Positions 16,151 through 23,794 of a stretch of DNA of 64,000 nt are shown piece after piece; position 1 is the first letter of the stretch, and the number at the start of each line of letters is the position of its first letter. Origin of the DNA: NCEH01 sp043195135 (GTDB lineage Bacteria; Pseudomonadota; Alphaproteobacteria; Rhizobiales; Xanthobacteraceae); assembly GCF_043195135.1 (NCBI RefSeq), contig NZ_JBAFWP010000001.1. One strand, written 5' to 3'. Below the pieces are notes generated by a model. The model was not told the DNA's origin, did not search any database, and saw nothing but the letters and a program-made list of their open reading frames with translations. A program made the translations under genes and the position numbers.

Positions 16151-16500
16151 TGTCCTGATCCTTTCCCGTAAATGCCGAAGGCATGTCCCCCGACATGCCT
16201 TCCGGGGGCGCGTGAGCGCGCAGGGATGGGAGGGGACAAGTGCCGGCGAGCATGGCCGGGCTGCCGGGCCGAGCGGGACGGTGTGGCGACGATCGGAAGG
16301 ATGACGGTCTTCGGCCGTCCTGCGAGCCGGCGGCCCTGCCATCGCGCAGGCGGCACTTGAGGGGAGAAAGGGGGAAAGTCCCCCTTGGCTTCCCCTCATG
16401 ATCGGCAAGGCTTCCGGCCGCAGCCGATCACAACAACCGGAGCGCAACTCGCCGTACAGTCTTCGGGCGGTGACGGGCATGGCCGTATGCGTTGAAATCG
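16151..16500 (-). promoter_or_regulatory. Structured leader of the DUF932 gene, duplicated at 22638-22960
   Basis: Immediately upstream of the DUF932 start lies a non-coding leader with a perfect hairpin: GAAGGCATGTC at 16177-16187 and GACATGCCTTC at 16192-16202 with loop CCCC. A GC-rich segment follows. Much of the stretch matches, with scattered differences, the leader of the ParB-like gene, in the same orientation and at the same distance from the start codon. Shared blocks include CCTTCCGGGGGCGCGTGAGC and GATCGGCAAG. A common regulator or RNA structure is inferred. Confidence 0.6.
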
Positions 16501-16543
16501 GCATCAGATGACGCCCTTCCGACGCAACAGAAGGAACAAGCCC

Positions 16544-16744
16544 ATGCGCTCCACCATCAACATAGACGACGGGCTGATGGAGAGAGCCCGGTCGTTGACC
16601 GACATCAGGGAGACGGCTGCCATCGTCCACCGGGCGCTCGAAACTCTCGTGCGCGTCGAGGCCGGCAAGCGCCTGATCGCCCTCGGCGGCACAATGCCCG
16701 AAGCCGAGGCGGCGCCCCGCCGCCGGAGCAAGGCTGCGAAGTGA
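16544..16744 (+). CDS. vapB: VapB-type antitoxin
   Basis: A 66-residue ribbon-helix-helix antitoxin: MRSTINIDDGLMERARSLTD then TAAIVHRALETLVRVEAGKR and LIALGGTMPEAEA, the family C-terminus that plugs VapC. The ATG at 16544 follows AAGGAACAAG and begins the conserved MRSTINIDD; an upstream ATG at 16508 would add an unlike stretch. The stop overlaps the GTG of the vapC remnant (GTGA), the usual TA overlap, but the toxin is broken. It is therefore an orphan antitoxin that could still neutralise a related VapC elsewhere. Confidence 0.85.
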   Translation: MRSTINIDDGLMERARSLTDIRETAAIVHRALETLVRVEAGKRLIALGGTMPEAEAAPRRRSKAAK

Positions 16745-16813
16745 TCCTTGCGGACACGTCGGTCGGGGCCGGATTTTTTCCGTCGCGCCGACACGAAGCT
16801 GCGCCGGATCAAT
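16741..16813 (+). pseudogene. vapC: vapC toxin remnant
   Basis: From GTG 16741 the frame gives MILADTSV, the start of the VapC PIN domain with the first catalytic Asp. After GAGF a one-base slip at the T6 run near 16775 is needed to recover FRRADTKLRRIN, a VapC-like helix. Homology then stops and the next gene region begins. The remaining acidic PIN residues are absent, so this cannot be an active RNase. Confidence 0.7.
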
Positions 16814-16937
16814 GCCACGGCGGGCTGTCGCCGTCCTGAACGCCTCTGGCAGAGCTTGCGGGGATCGACTATATAGGGCGTAATTTGGCTCTGAAATTCG
16901 ACCTGAATTCCGAGCCTTCCTTTTCGAGGACCGAGCC

Positions 16938-17183
16938 ATGCAGCGCGTTGAAGCCGAGATCGCCGTGAGCGTCTCCGACCTGAAGAAGAACCCGACTGCC
17001 ATCGTCGACGGCGCGCGGGGCAGCGCGGTCGCGATCCTGAACCACAACCGGGTCATGGCCTATATGGTGCCGGCCGATACCTATGAGGCGATGATGGACG
17101 CGCTCGACGATCAGGCGCTGGTCGAAATCGCCAAGGCACGCGCGAACGAGAAGGGCGTGCCGGTCAGCCTCGATGACCTATAG
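16938..17183 (+). CDS. Phd/YefM-type antitoxin
   Basis: An 81-residue Phd/YefM antitoxin: EIAVSVSDLKKNPTAIVDGA is the DNA-binding N-terminal fold, and AVAILNHNRVMAYMVPADTY is the hallmark second strand of the family. The C-terminal tail (NEKGVPVSLDDL) should wrap the toxin. The ATG follows GAGGACCGAGCC. The gene overlaps the RelE-type toxin gene by 11 bases, so the two are translated together; the pair would autoregulate from the AT-richer stretch at 16870-16930. Confidence 0.88.
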   Translation: MQRVEAEIAVSVSDLKKNPTAIVDGARGSAVAILNHNRVMAYMVPADTYEAMMDALDDQALVEIAKARANEKGVPVSLDDL

Positions 17184-17457
17184 GCTGGAGTTCTTGCCCT
17201 CCGCGCGCAAGGAATGGGACAAGCTCGGTGCGACGCTGCGCGAGCAGTTCAAGAAGAAGCTGGCGGAGCGCGTGACGCAACCGCATGTGCAGGCCGACGC
17301 GCTGCGCGGCATGCCGGATCATTACAAGATCAAGCTGCGCTCGGCCGGTTATCGGCTGGTCTATCGCATCGAGGATGAAAGGGTCACGGTGGTCGTCGTT
17401 GCCGTGGGGAAGCGCGAGCGTTCCGAGGTGTATGAGGCGGCGAAGAAGCGCCGTTAG
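17173..17457 (+). CDS. RelE/ParE-superfamily toxin
   Basis: A 94-residue RelE-type toxin: MTYRLEFLPSARKEWDKLGA with the helix pair, then RGMPDHYKIKLRSAGYRLVY and VVVVAVGKRERSEVYEAAKK. The conserved basic residues (KIKLRSAGYR, GKRERS) match mRNA-cleaving RelE members more than gyrase-directed ParE. Together with the antitoxin it forms a complete module that would stabilise the element. All visible core residues are present, so it is probably active. Confidence 0.9.
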   Translation: MTYRLEFLPSARKEWDKLGATLREQFKKKLAERVTQPHVQADALRGMPDHYKIKLRSAGYRLVYRIEDERVTVVVVAVGKRERSEVYEAAKKRR

Positions 17458-17541
17458 GACGCTTCACAGCCGATCAGGGCAAAGGGAGCACGGCTCGCCG
17501 TATCTCCCTCCTTCGGGCGGCGGCGGACATGAACATGGCGA

Positions 17542-17561
17542 AGCCCCGCTTGCGCGGGGCT
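17542..17561. terminator. Hairpin between convergent relE and DUF736 genes
   Basis: AGCCCCGC at 17542-17549 and GCGGGGCT at 17554-17561 form a perfect 8-base stem with a 4-base loop, in the 122-base gap between two convergent genes. No clear T-tract follows, so this is a likely but not certain bidirectional terminator. A diverged inverted copy of this stretch accompanies the DUF736 pseudogene near 18540. Confidence 0.5.
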
Positions 17562-17579
17562 CCCCTGTGGCAGCCGGTG

Positions 17580-17891
17580 TCACTCGGCGGCGCGGCGGGA
17601 CCAGATGAGTGCGAACTCACCCTCAGCCTCCGTCTCGACCAGGCTCGCATAGATCGGAGCCGGGAATGACGGATCGTCCAGCTTGACGGAGTGGTAGTCG
17701 CGGCCCTCGCGCGAGGTCTTCTTCCACGCCGCTCCGAACTCGGTGGCACCGGAGAAGATGCGGAAGTCCGGCCCCTTCTCGTTGTCGCCTTCGGCGGGGA
17801 CGAATTCGACCGCCTTGACGTTGAGGCTCAGGGTCTTGACCGCGCCCTTGAAGCCCTTGGCGGTGGCGATGAAAGTGCCGATGGTGGCCAT
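17580..17891 (-). CDS. DUF736 family protein
   Basis: A 103-residue DUF736 protein, a short beta-rich family carried by many alphaproteobacterial plasmids and ICEs; its function is unknown. The signature is complete: MATIGTFIATAKGFKGAVKT, LNVKAVEFVPAEG, GPDFRIFSGATEFGAAWKKT, and YHSVKLDDPSFPAPIYASLV. The ATG at 17891 follows AAGGAATCACCGC. A decayed second copy lies divergently at 18164-18514. Confidence 0.9.
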   Translation of the reverse strand: MATIGTFIATAKGFKGAVKTLSLNVKAVEFVPAEGDNEKGPDFRIFSGATEFGAAWKKTSREGRDYHSVKLDDPSFPAPIYASLVETEAEGEFALIWSRRAAE

Positions 17892-18163
17892 TGCGGTGAT
17901 TCCTTCTGCTGACCGGGCCGCGCCCATCGCGGCCTCGATGGGGGTCGGCAGACCGGGGACGATCGGCCCGCAACATCCGGCGAGGACTTTTTCGCTTCGC
18001 GGTGCAAAGCCGGCCCTGGCCGGCGGCGGGAAAAAGCCGCAGGCGGCGTGTTGCGGGTTCAAGATCGAGGTGACGCCCGCGTCGCCGGTCTTCGGTCAGA
18101 CCCCTGCCTATCGAGGACGAGATGGACGTGGCTTGAGACAGACGGACAGGAGGAACCACCCGA

Positions 18164-18514
18164 TAGCTGCAATCGGAACGACGCTTTCACCGCCACCGCC
18201 AAGGGCTTCTCCGAGAGGGCCGGACAGGCCCCCAGCCTCACCGGCGGGGCGAAGTGATCGGTTCTCCCTGACGATCGGCCGGCGACAATGAGAGCGGGCT
18301 GAACCCTCTCCGCTCCTTGCCTGCCACCGAGTTCGGGGCGGCGTTGCCAAGAAACGACATTGCTCCCGCGTGGGGCCGTGGCTGCCTCGCCTCCATAAGT
18401 GCCCGGACGATGCGGGCTTTCCCGATCCGTTCGATGCAATGCGGGAATGGTCGAGACCGGCATCGGGGGCAGAATCTCCCTCATCCCGTCCCGTCGTCAC
18501 GATTTGCCGAGTAA
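18164..18514 (+). pseudogene. Degenerate, inverted second copy of the DUF736 gene
   Basis: On the plus strand, pieces in shifting frames match the DUF736 gene at 17891-17580 in order: AFTATAKGFSERAG (for TFIATAKGFKGA), PATEFGAALPRND (for GATEFGAAWKKT), and DDAGFPDPFDAM (for LDDPSFPAPIYASL). The stop-proximal GCCGAGTAACGCCGGC resembles GCCGAGTGACACCGGC. The upstream CAGGAGGAACCACC aligns with the intact gene's binding site, and the start codon has become ATA. Frameshifts and the lost start mean no product. The rest of 17892-18742 shows no gene. Confidence 0.7.
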
Positions 18515-18742
18515 CGCCGGCCGCCACAGGGGAAGTCCCTCGAAAGCGGGGCTTTATCGTGGGAATGCCCGCCGCCGCTGTCCCGCGCGTCAGGCATCGT
18601 TACCGGAGGCGAAGACCCGCAAGGGGCTTCGGAAGCCACCGCAGGAGGCGCATAGAGCCCGGCCCGAAGGGCGACGCCTAGCCTCTCAGAAATATAGGGA
18701 GTGAGAATGTGTCAGCGTTGGGATAATTGCACTGATGTTCGA

Positions 18743-19012
18743 TCATAACGTCTTGCGCTTCGCTTTGCGCTTCGATGCAATTGCGGATACTTCGCGGATG
18801 ACGTCATGTGGATCGAAGCCGATCGTTTCGGCAAGCTCAAGGAACTCGACGACATCGATGCGACGGCCGCCGGATTCGATGGCGGCAACAACAGACTGGT
18901 ATCGGCCGAGCGCTTCAGCCAGATCGGATTGGCTCATGCCGGCTTCCCGGCGCTTATCGACGATGAGCTGAACCAGACGCATATGCCTTGGCGAGCGAAG
19001 CGTTTTTTGCAT
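18743..19012 (-). CDS. XRE-family helix-turn-helix regulator
   Basis: An 89-residue Cro/CI-type repressor: LVQLIVDKRREAGMSQSDLA then EALGRYQSVVAAIESGGRRI is the five-helix HTH, and DVVEFLELAETIGFDPHDVI closes it. A lysine-rich tail follows. It is divergent from the PAS-like gene at 19108, and the 95-base gap holds a perfect inverted repeat (19066-19084), a candidate operator for both. It could be an element regulator or an orphan antitoxin-like protein; no toxin gene is beside it. Confidence 0.85.
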   Translation of the reverse strand: MQKTLRSPRHMRLVQLIVDKRREAGMSQSDLAEALGRYQSVVAAIESGGRRIDVVEFLELAETIGFDPHDVIREVSAIASKRKAKRKTL

Positions 19013-19065
19013 ATGCCCTGCCGGTCATTGACGAAACCGGCAGATCAATTAAACCGAAATACAGA

Positions 19066-19084
19066 TAACCAGAAAATCTGGTTA
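19066..19084. promoter_or_regulatory. Inverted-repeat operator between XRE and PAS-like genes
   Basis: TAACCAGA at 19066-19073 and TCTGGTTA at 19077-19084 form a perfect 8-base dyad with a 3-base spacer, 24 bases before the PAS-like gene start and 54 before the XRE start. This size and spacing suit an XRE dimer. Confidence 0.5.
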
Positions 19085-19107
19085 GCCTTGGTACAGCGGA
19101 TCCCAGC

Positions 19108-19545
19108 ATGGATTCTCGATTGTTGGCGGACCGACATCCAGCGTTAGGTCGGCTTTATCGCGTCTGGCTTGCGCGCTGTGAAGGCGCGGCCATCCCACTG
19201 GCCGGGAGTATCACCGAGCGTCTGGCCGATCTGGATGATGTGATCGTCGTGATTCGGCGCCCGGCCGAATCGGATGAGACGCTGAGGATCGAGCGCAGCG
19301 GCGAGGATGTCGACCGGCTCTATGGAGTTGCTTTGGCCGGCGAGCCGGTCGGCCGGCTCACGCCGTCGCGCCCGGATGCGGACAATGAGGCGGCCATCGT
19401 TCTCGCATCCGGGCGCACGCTGATGATGGAAGACCAGGTGCAGCTTCCGGATGGGCCTGCCCGCATCGTCCGGCTCTATTTGCCGTTTGCCGACGAGGCC
19501 GGCGCTGTGGCGGGCGTTGTGGTCGGCATCGTCAGGGCCGTCTGA
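19108..19545 (+). CDS. PAS-like (PAS_5 type) small protein
   Basis: A 145-residue single-domain protein. The opening LGRLYRVWLARCEGAAIPLA resembles the start of PAS_5 domains (short helical lead then W-x-x-R). The predicted beta-rich remainder includes DVIVVIRRPAESDETLRIER, ASGRTLMMEDQVQLPDGPAR and a closing DEAGAVAGVVVGIVRAV. No output domain is attached. A sensory or binding role is possible; function is not known. Divergence from the XRE gene over a shared palindrome suggests co-regulation. Confidence 0.55.
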   Translation: MDSRLLADRHPALGRLYRVWLARCEGAAIPLAGSITERLADLDDVIVVIRRPAESDETLRIERSGEDVDRLYGVALAGEPVGRLTPSRPDADNEAAIVLASGRTLMMEDQVQLPDGPARIVRLYLPFADEAGAVAGVVVGIVRAV

Positions 19546-19618
19546 AATCCGCAAAAGCGGATTTCAGACAACGGAGCGATCGTTATTGCAACCGTCCAGC
19601 ATCCGGCGCATCTGTATT

Positions 19619-19648
19619 CACGCCACGCCACGCCACGCCACGCCACGC
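19619..19648. repeat. Six tandem copies of CACGC
   Basis: CACGC is repeated six times without error between the PAS-like gene and the convergent DUF2958 gene. It is a simple-sequence tract likely to vary in copy number by slippage. It is intergenic, so it cannot act by phase-shifting a coding frame. Confidence 0.9.
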
Positions 19649-19659
19649 CGGCTCTGGCT

Positions 19660-20031
19660 TCAGGTGACGATCATGCCAGCACGGCGGGCGAGCTTGGCGT
19701 AGGTGCTGAGGTGATGCTCGGCCTCGAAATACAGGTCGCGTTCCACCGGCAGGCCGAGCTTGCCGCGCGCGTCCTCGATCTCGGACAACATGGCGTAGCC
19801 CAGTTCGGGACTGCCGAGGCCGAGGTCCATCAGGCCGAACAGCCGCAAGTCACCGTCCTCGGCATAGGCTTCGGTAATGAGCCATGTGGCTCCGGCGTCG
19901 GGGGTGAACAGCTTGACCACCGGGAACGGGTCGAAGCCGTCGCACTCCTCGCTGATGCGGCCGTTATCGATCAGCTGGTCGCGCATATCGTCGGGGATCA
20001 GGGGTTCAGTGCGGGGGACACGCGGGATCAT
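19660..20031 (-). CDS. DUF2958 family protein
   Basis: A 123-residue DUF2958 protein. The family is common on alphaproteobacterial ICEs and has no known reaction. The signature is visible: GFDPFPVVKLFTPDAGATWL, ITEAYAEDGDLRLFGLMDLG and ELGYAMLSEIEDARGKLGLP with VERDLYFEAE. The ATG at 20031 overlaps the stop of the upstream small gene by 4 bases. Confidence 0.88.
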   Translation of the reverse strand: MIPRVPRTEPLIPDDMRDQLIDNGRISEECDGFDPFPVVKLFTPDAGATWLITEAYAEDGDLRLFGLMDLGLGSPELGYAMLSEIEDARGKLGLPVERDLYFEAEHHLSTYAKLARRAGMIVT

Positions 20032-20366
20032 GACGCGATCTCCTGCGTTGCCGCATTGATCCCTTGGCGCAGGCGAAAGGCGGCGATGGCGGCGGCCTGC
20101 CGCGCCAGCTTGCGCGCGAGCGCCTCGATCTCGGCGCGCCGTGCGAAGCGCAGCGTGGCAAGGGTCTCCTGATAGCGACGCTCGTCGGCGGGGTTCCATC
20201 GGGAGGTCGCGCGTCCGAAGCGCCGGGTCTGGACATGGGCGTTCATGGCGATGCGCTCGGCGCGGCCGGCGATCTGCCGTTCGATGATGGCAAGGTGGCG
20301 CTCGGTCTCGGCGCGCGCCCTTTCCATGCGGGTCAGCGTGGCCCGCTGCTCGCTCTCGGTTTTCAT
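20028..20366 (-). CDS. Small charged helical protein upstream of DUF2958 gene
   Basis: A 112-residue protein of unknown function. Most of it is predicted helical and highly charged (ERARAETERHLAIIERQIAG, then RFARRAEIEALARKLARQAA), suggesting a coiled coil. It has no signal, membrane segment or cysteine. It is translationally coupled to the DUF2958 gene and lies between it and the ParB-like gene, so it belongs to the element-maintenance block. I do not recognise a named family. Confidence 0.6.
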   Translation of the reverse strand: MKTESEQRATLTRMERARAETERHLAIIERQIAGRAERIAMNAHVQTRRFGRATSRWNPADERRYQETLATLRFARRAEIEALARKLARQAAAIAAFRLRQGINAATQEIAS

Positions 20367-20489
20367 GGGTCCGGTTCTTGGTAGTGGGGCTATCGAGGTC
20401 TCCGGCCGCGCCGCGATGGCGCGGCCGGAAAATTCTCGGGGCTGACGAGAGGCTGGCCGGAGCCGCAGGCGGCGGCTCCGGCCGTGGGC

Positions 20490-22637
20490 TCATTCGGCGG
20501 CGTGGTCGAAGGCTGCGCCGTCGTCGGCCGGGCCGGTATCGGCGGCTTCCGAGGCGTCCAGCCAAGCGGGCCGCTCGGTGCGCAGCAGCGCGGGCAGCCA
20601 GCCGGTGGCAACGACAAGCTGCTCGGCGGTTTCCGCCATGGGCTGCTTCTTCATGCCGGCGATCCGCTCCGCTGCCTCGTCGCTGACCGCTTCCCGCACG
20701 GCGGCGACAATGTGCGCTTTGGTCACGCGGCTGAAATAGCTCCGCGCGGTGGGCGTCCAGTGGGCCGTCATGTCGAGCGCGAGCGCGCTCGCCAGCCGGT
20801 CGGCGGTCTCATGGGCGCGCGGCTTGCGCTCCCAAGGCAGCTTCACCGCATCGACGGTGAGCGAGGCGCAATGGGCGAACAGCGCCAGCACGCTCGCCTG
20901 ATCCAACGCGGCGACGAAGCCCCACAGGTCAACCACGTCGCGCCGCATATCCGCCTGCCAGCCGGCATGGCGATCCGCCAGCGCCTTCGCCGGGGCGGTG
21001 TCCTCGATGCCGTCCGCATGCCCGCCAAGGTGCGGGCTGCTCGGGCGGATCTCGAGGCAGACGGCTTCCGAGCCGCGATAGAAGGTCGGCGCGGCGAGGG
21101 CATGGGTGACGGCGATCAAGGCCATGTCCGGCTGCTCGCCGAGAGCGAGGCGTAGGCCGAGCGTGCGGTGTGCCGTAAGATCTCGCACGAGAAGGTCCGA
21201 CAGCGGCTTGCTCGCGTCCCCGGCGTCCTCGTCCTCGGCGTCGAGGGCGGAAACGTGGTTGCCGTCCTCGTCCTGTTCGCCGTCCTTGATGAACCCGGTG
21301 ATCCCGCCATCCTCGTTGAGGCGAACGCCCTCTGCGGCTTCTTCCGGCGCCCAATTCTCGTCCTCGGGGTGCATGAAGCCGCGCTCGATGCGGGCAGTGC
21401 CGTCATGCGACAGCACGACCAACACGCCTCCGCGCGCGATGTCATCCGGGCCATAGATGTGCCGGAGCACGTCGATGCGCTCCATGTCCGCTTCGAGCAC
21501 CCCAAACCGCTCGTCCGCCTCTGTGGGGAGCTCCTCTGCGCCTTCCCATTCCTCCGACAGCCGGTTGTATTCCTCCTGCGCAGCGGCATAGGCGGCGGCA
21601 TCTTCCTCGGAAAGCTCCACCGGCAGCGGATAGGCGCGGCGCAGGCCGTGGGCATGGGGATAGTCGATGTGGACCGAGACCCACTTCCAGCCTTCCGCCT
21701 GAACCTCGGCGCCGATCCGCTCCAGCTTCCCGGTGACGAGCCGGTCCAGCAGCGCGGCATCCTCATAGAAGCCGCCGCGATCCTCGGTGAACAGGTCGCG
21801 CAGGATGGTACCACCGGCTTCGGCAAAGGCTTCCGCGCCGACGAAGATCGCGCGCCGGTCCGTTGCTGCCACATTGGTCTTCGTCAGGTCACGGCGGATA
21901 ATCCACGGCTCCTTGTTGTAGCCGAGACCTTCATGGACCTGCTCCTGCCGGGCATGGTCCTCGGTGATGGCGAAGGCCATCAACTGATCGAGGTTCAAGC
22001 CGCCCTCGCGGTACACCTGCAACAGCTTGGGGCTGACTGTGCCGAGCCGCAGGCGCTGGCGCACCACATGCGCCGTCACGCCGAAGCGGGCGGCGATTTC
22101 CTCGGCTCCCCATCCGTGATTTTCCGCAAGCTCTCGGAACGCCTCGAACTGGTCGGCCGGGTGCATCGCCTCGCGGGTGACGTTCTCGTCAAGGCTGATC
22201 TCGTACGGGTCGTTCGCCGTGTCGATGACGCAGCGCACAGGCTCGGTCTTCCTGATCTCCTTGCGCTTCACGCGGAGAAGCTGGGCAAGCCTGCGGCCTT
22301 CGCCCACCGTCACGAAATAGCTGCCGGTGGGCTCTCCCGCCGCATCAAGCTCGGGCTCCACCACAAGGTTTTGCAGCATACCCTTGACGGCGATGCTGGC
22401 GGCCAGCGCCTCGATGGTCGCTTCGCTGTGCGGGGTCTTGCGGGCATTGCGCGGCGACTTCTTCAACTTGTTGAGCGGAATGAAATCCGCCGCGCCGCTC
22501 ACGGCCTCTGCCTCCGGTGCGGGCAGCGCGCCGACGATTTCCGTCGCCGCTTCCCCGATGCTACGGACTTCCGCATCCGCAACGTGATCCGCCATCGTCT
22601 CGGTGACGGCCCGTGCCTTCTTCGATGTTCTGGCCAT
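20490..22637 (-). CDS. Large ParB/RepB-like nuclease-domain protein
   Basis: A 715-residue ParB-like protein. After a short charged lead, residues ~50-150 form the ParB/Srx N-terminal domain (FIPLNKLKKSPRNARKTPHS, VKGMLQNLVVEPELD, YFVTVGEGRRLAQLLRVKRK). A helix-turn-helix follows (WGAEEIAARFGVTAHVVRQR). The C-terminal ~450 residues are specific to large plasmid and ICE versions. It lacks a ParA beside it; the element's ParA lies 8 kb away with its own RHH partner, so this protein is more likely an accessory or DNA-transaction factor. The ATG at 22637 follows GAAAGGACCGGAAC and the duplicated leader. Confidence 0.88.
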   Translation of the reverse strand: MARTSKKARAVTETMADHVADAEVRSIGEAATEIVGALPAPEAEAVSGAADFIPLNKLKKSPRNARKTPHSEATIEALAASIAVKGMLQNLVVEPELDAAGEPTGSYFVTVGEGRRLAQLLRVKRKEIRKTEPVRCVIDTANDPYEISLDENVTREAMHPADQFEAFRELAENHGWGAEEIAARFGVTAHVVRQRLRLGTVSPKLLQVYREGGLNLDQLMAFAITEDHARQEQVHEGLGYNKEPWIIRRDLTKTNVAATDRRAIFVGAEAFAEAGGTILRDLFTEDRGGFYEDAALLDRLVTGKLERIGAEVQAEGWKWVSVHIDYPHAHGLRRAYPLPVELSEEDAAAYAAAQEEYNRLSEEWEGAEELPTEADERFGVLEADMERIDVLRHIYGPDDIARGGVLVVLSHDGTARIERGFMHPEDENWAPEEAAEGVRLNEDGGITGFIKDGEQDEDGNHVSALDAEDEDAGDASKPLSDLLVRDLTAHRTLGLRLALGEQPDMALIAVTHALAAPTFYRGSEAVCLEIRPSSPHLGGHADGIEDTAPAKALADRHAGWQADMRRDVVDLWGFVAALDQASVLALFAHCASLTVDAVKLPWERKPRAHETADRLASALALDMTAHWTPTARSYFSRVTKAHIVAAVREAVSDEAAERIAGMKKQPMAETAEQLVVATGWLPALLRTERPAWLDASEAADTGPADDGAAFDHAAE

Positions 22638-22960
22638 TGTTCCGGTCCTTTCTCCGTAAATGCCGAAGGCATGTCCTCCGACATGCCTTCCGGGGGCGCG
22701 TGAGCGCGCGGCAGAGAGGGGGGCGGCTGCCGGCGAGCAGGGCTGGGCTGCGCCGCGAGCGGGGTGGATCGGAACGGTTGGGACAATGGTAGCTATGCGC
22801 CGCCTTGCGAGCGCGCGGCCCCGCCCTCGCGCAGGCGGCGGTTGCGGGGGAGAGAGGGCTAAGACCATCTCTCCCCTTTCGGGATCGGCAAGCCTTCAGC
22901 CGCAGCCGATCAGGACAAAGCGAGCGCAGCTCGCCGTATTGTATCGGGGGCGGTGGAGAC
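22638..22960 (-). promoter_or_regulatory. Structured leader of the ParB-like gene, paralogous to 16151-16500
   Basis: A perfect 11-base hairpin, GAAGGCATGTC at 22665-22675 and GACATGCCTTC at 22680-22690 with loop CTCC, sits 28 bases upstream of the ParB-like start. The same stem stands upstream of the DUF932 start, and matching sequence continues for about 300 bases. Stem sequence is identical and only the loop differs, as expected for a conserved regulatory structure. The remaining 22961-23080 shows nothing recognisable. Confidence 0.6.
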
Positions 22961-23080
22961 GGTGAGGACCTCTACCGTCTCCCCGTCGGAGTGGGCAATC
23001 ACACGCAGGTACCCCATGGCCACCTAAGAGGCGCTATGGTTCACATCACCGATCAGGGATCAGCTTCTCGGCTTGTTCCG

Positions 23081-23590
23081 TTATCGCAAATCCGCACAAT
23101 GTGACGTTGCGGATGAGCTCTCAGGATCGCCGGGCGTAGCGTCGCCATTTGAGCGATCACGCTCCACGATCGCCCGCAAATCGTCGAGCGCCTGAGCGAG
23201 CGTGCACGTTTGCAGCGTGGCTCTGGCGGCCTCTTCAGCATTGGTCGCCAGCCTGTCGAAATAGTCTCCGATACCCTTTGTCACGATGCAGCGGCGTGGG
23301 AAATCCGTCCGGCTCGACCAAAGGGGCTTTTCCTCTGTGACCGACACGAGAATGTCGCGCAGCGTAATCCGATCCGCTGCCCGCCCCAGGGACATTCCGC
23401 CCGACTTTCCTTTTTTTGAGATCAGAAGGCCATCGCGGATCAGGGGGGCAAGTAGCTTGCGGACAAAGGTGCCGTGGCCACCCACGGAGGCAGCCAGTTC
23501 CGCCGACGACAGGCTTGGCACACCCTCAGCCTCTGCTAGCGCAAGCGACAGCATGATCTGCAAGGCCGTAGGAAAGCGGGTATCGATCAT
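23081..23590 (-). CDS. Rrf2-family regulator of the adjacent SDR operon
   Basis: A 169-residue Rrf2-type winged-helix regulator: MIDTRFPTALQIMLSLALAE at the start, SSAELAASVGGHGTFVRKLL for the recognition region, and LISKKGKSGGMSLGRAADRI for the wing. The three-cysteine iron-sulfur cluster motif of IscR and NsrR is absent, as in the YwnA-like group that controls oxidoreductase genes. It is divergent from the SDR gene, and the gap holds a 20-base inverted repeat, so self- and SDR-repression is likely. The inducer is unknown. Confidence 0.87.
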   Translation of the reverse strand: MIDTRFPTALQIMLSLALAEAEGVPSLSSAELAASVGGHGTFVRKLLAPLIRDGLLISKKGKSGGMSLGRAADRITLRDILVSVTEEKPLWSSRTDFPRRCIVTKGIGDYFDRLATNAEEAARATLQTCTLAQALDDLRAIVERDRSNGDATPGDPESSSATSHCADLR

Positions 23591-23710
23591 ATCGTCATTT
23601 TGCCACGCTGCTCCTCACGACCGGGGTCGGGAAGCACCACGCCTTCGGCGGGAAATCCCTCACCGGTCCAAGCGAAGACACCAAGCATGAATATCGCAGT
23701 CGCCCGGTTT

Positions 23711-23773
23711 ATGCAATTTTGATTGTTGCATAAAGTGGGTGCACCCGTATAACTGCAACAATCAAAATTGCAT
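23711..23773. promoter_or_regulatory. Nested dyad operator between Rrf2 and SDR genes
   Basis: ATGCAATTTTGATTGTTGCA at 23711-23730 is exactly reversed and complemented at 23754-23773, with a 23-base spacer that contains the palindrome GGGTGCACCC at 23737-23746. The right arm ends 21 bases before the SDR ATG. Each arm could bind one Rrf2 dimer. A perfect 20-base dyad in the middle of a divergent promoter is strong evidence for an operator. Confidence 0.75.
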
Positions 23774-23794
23774 TGATACGGGTGGGACTTCCAG

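Noticed and set aside
19619..19648. Possible CRISPR or phase-variable repeat (CACGC x 6)
   Set aside because: Unit is 5 bases with no spacers, and the tract lies outside any gene, so it is neither CRISPR nor a coding phase switch.
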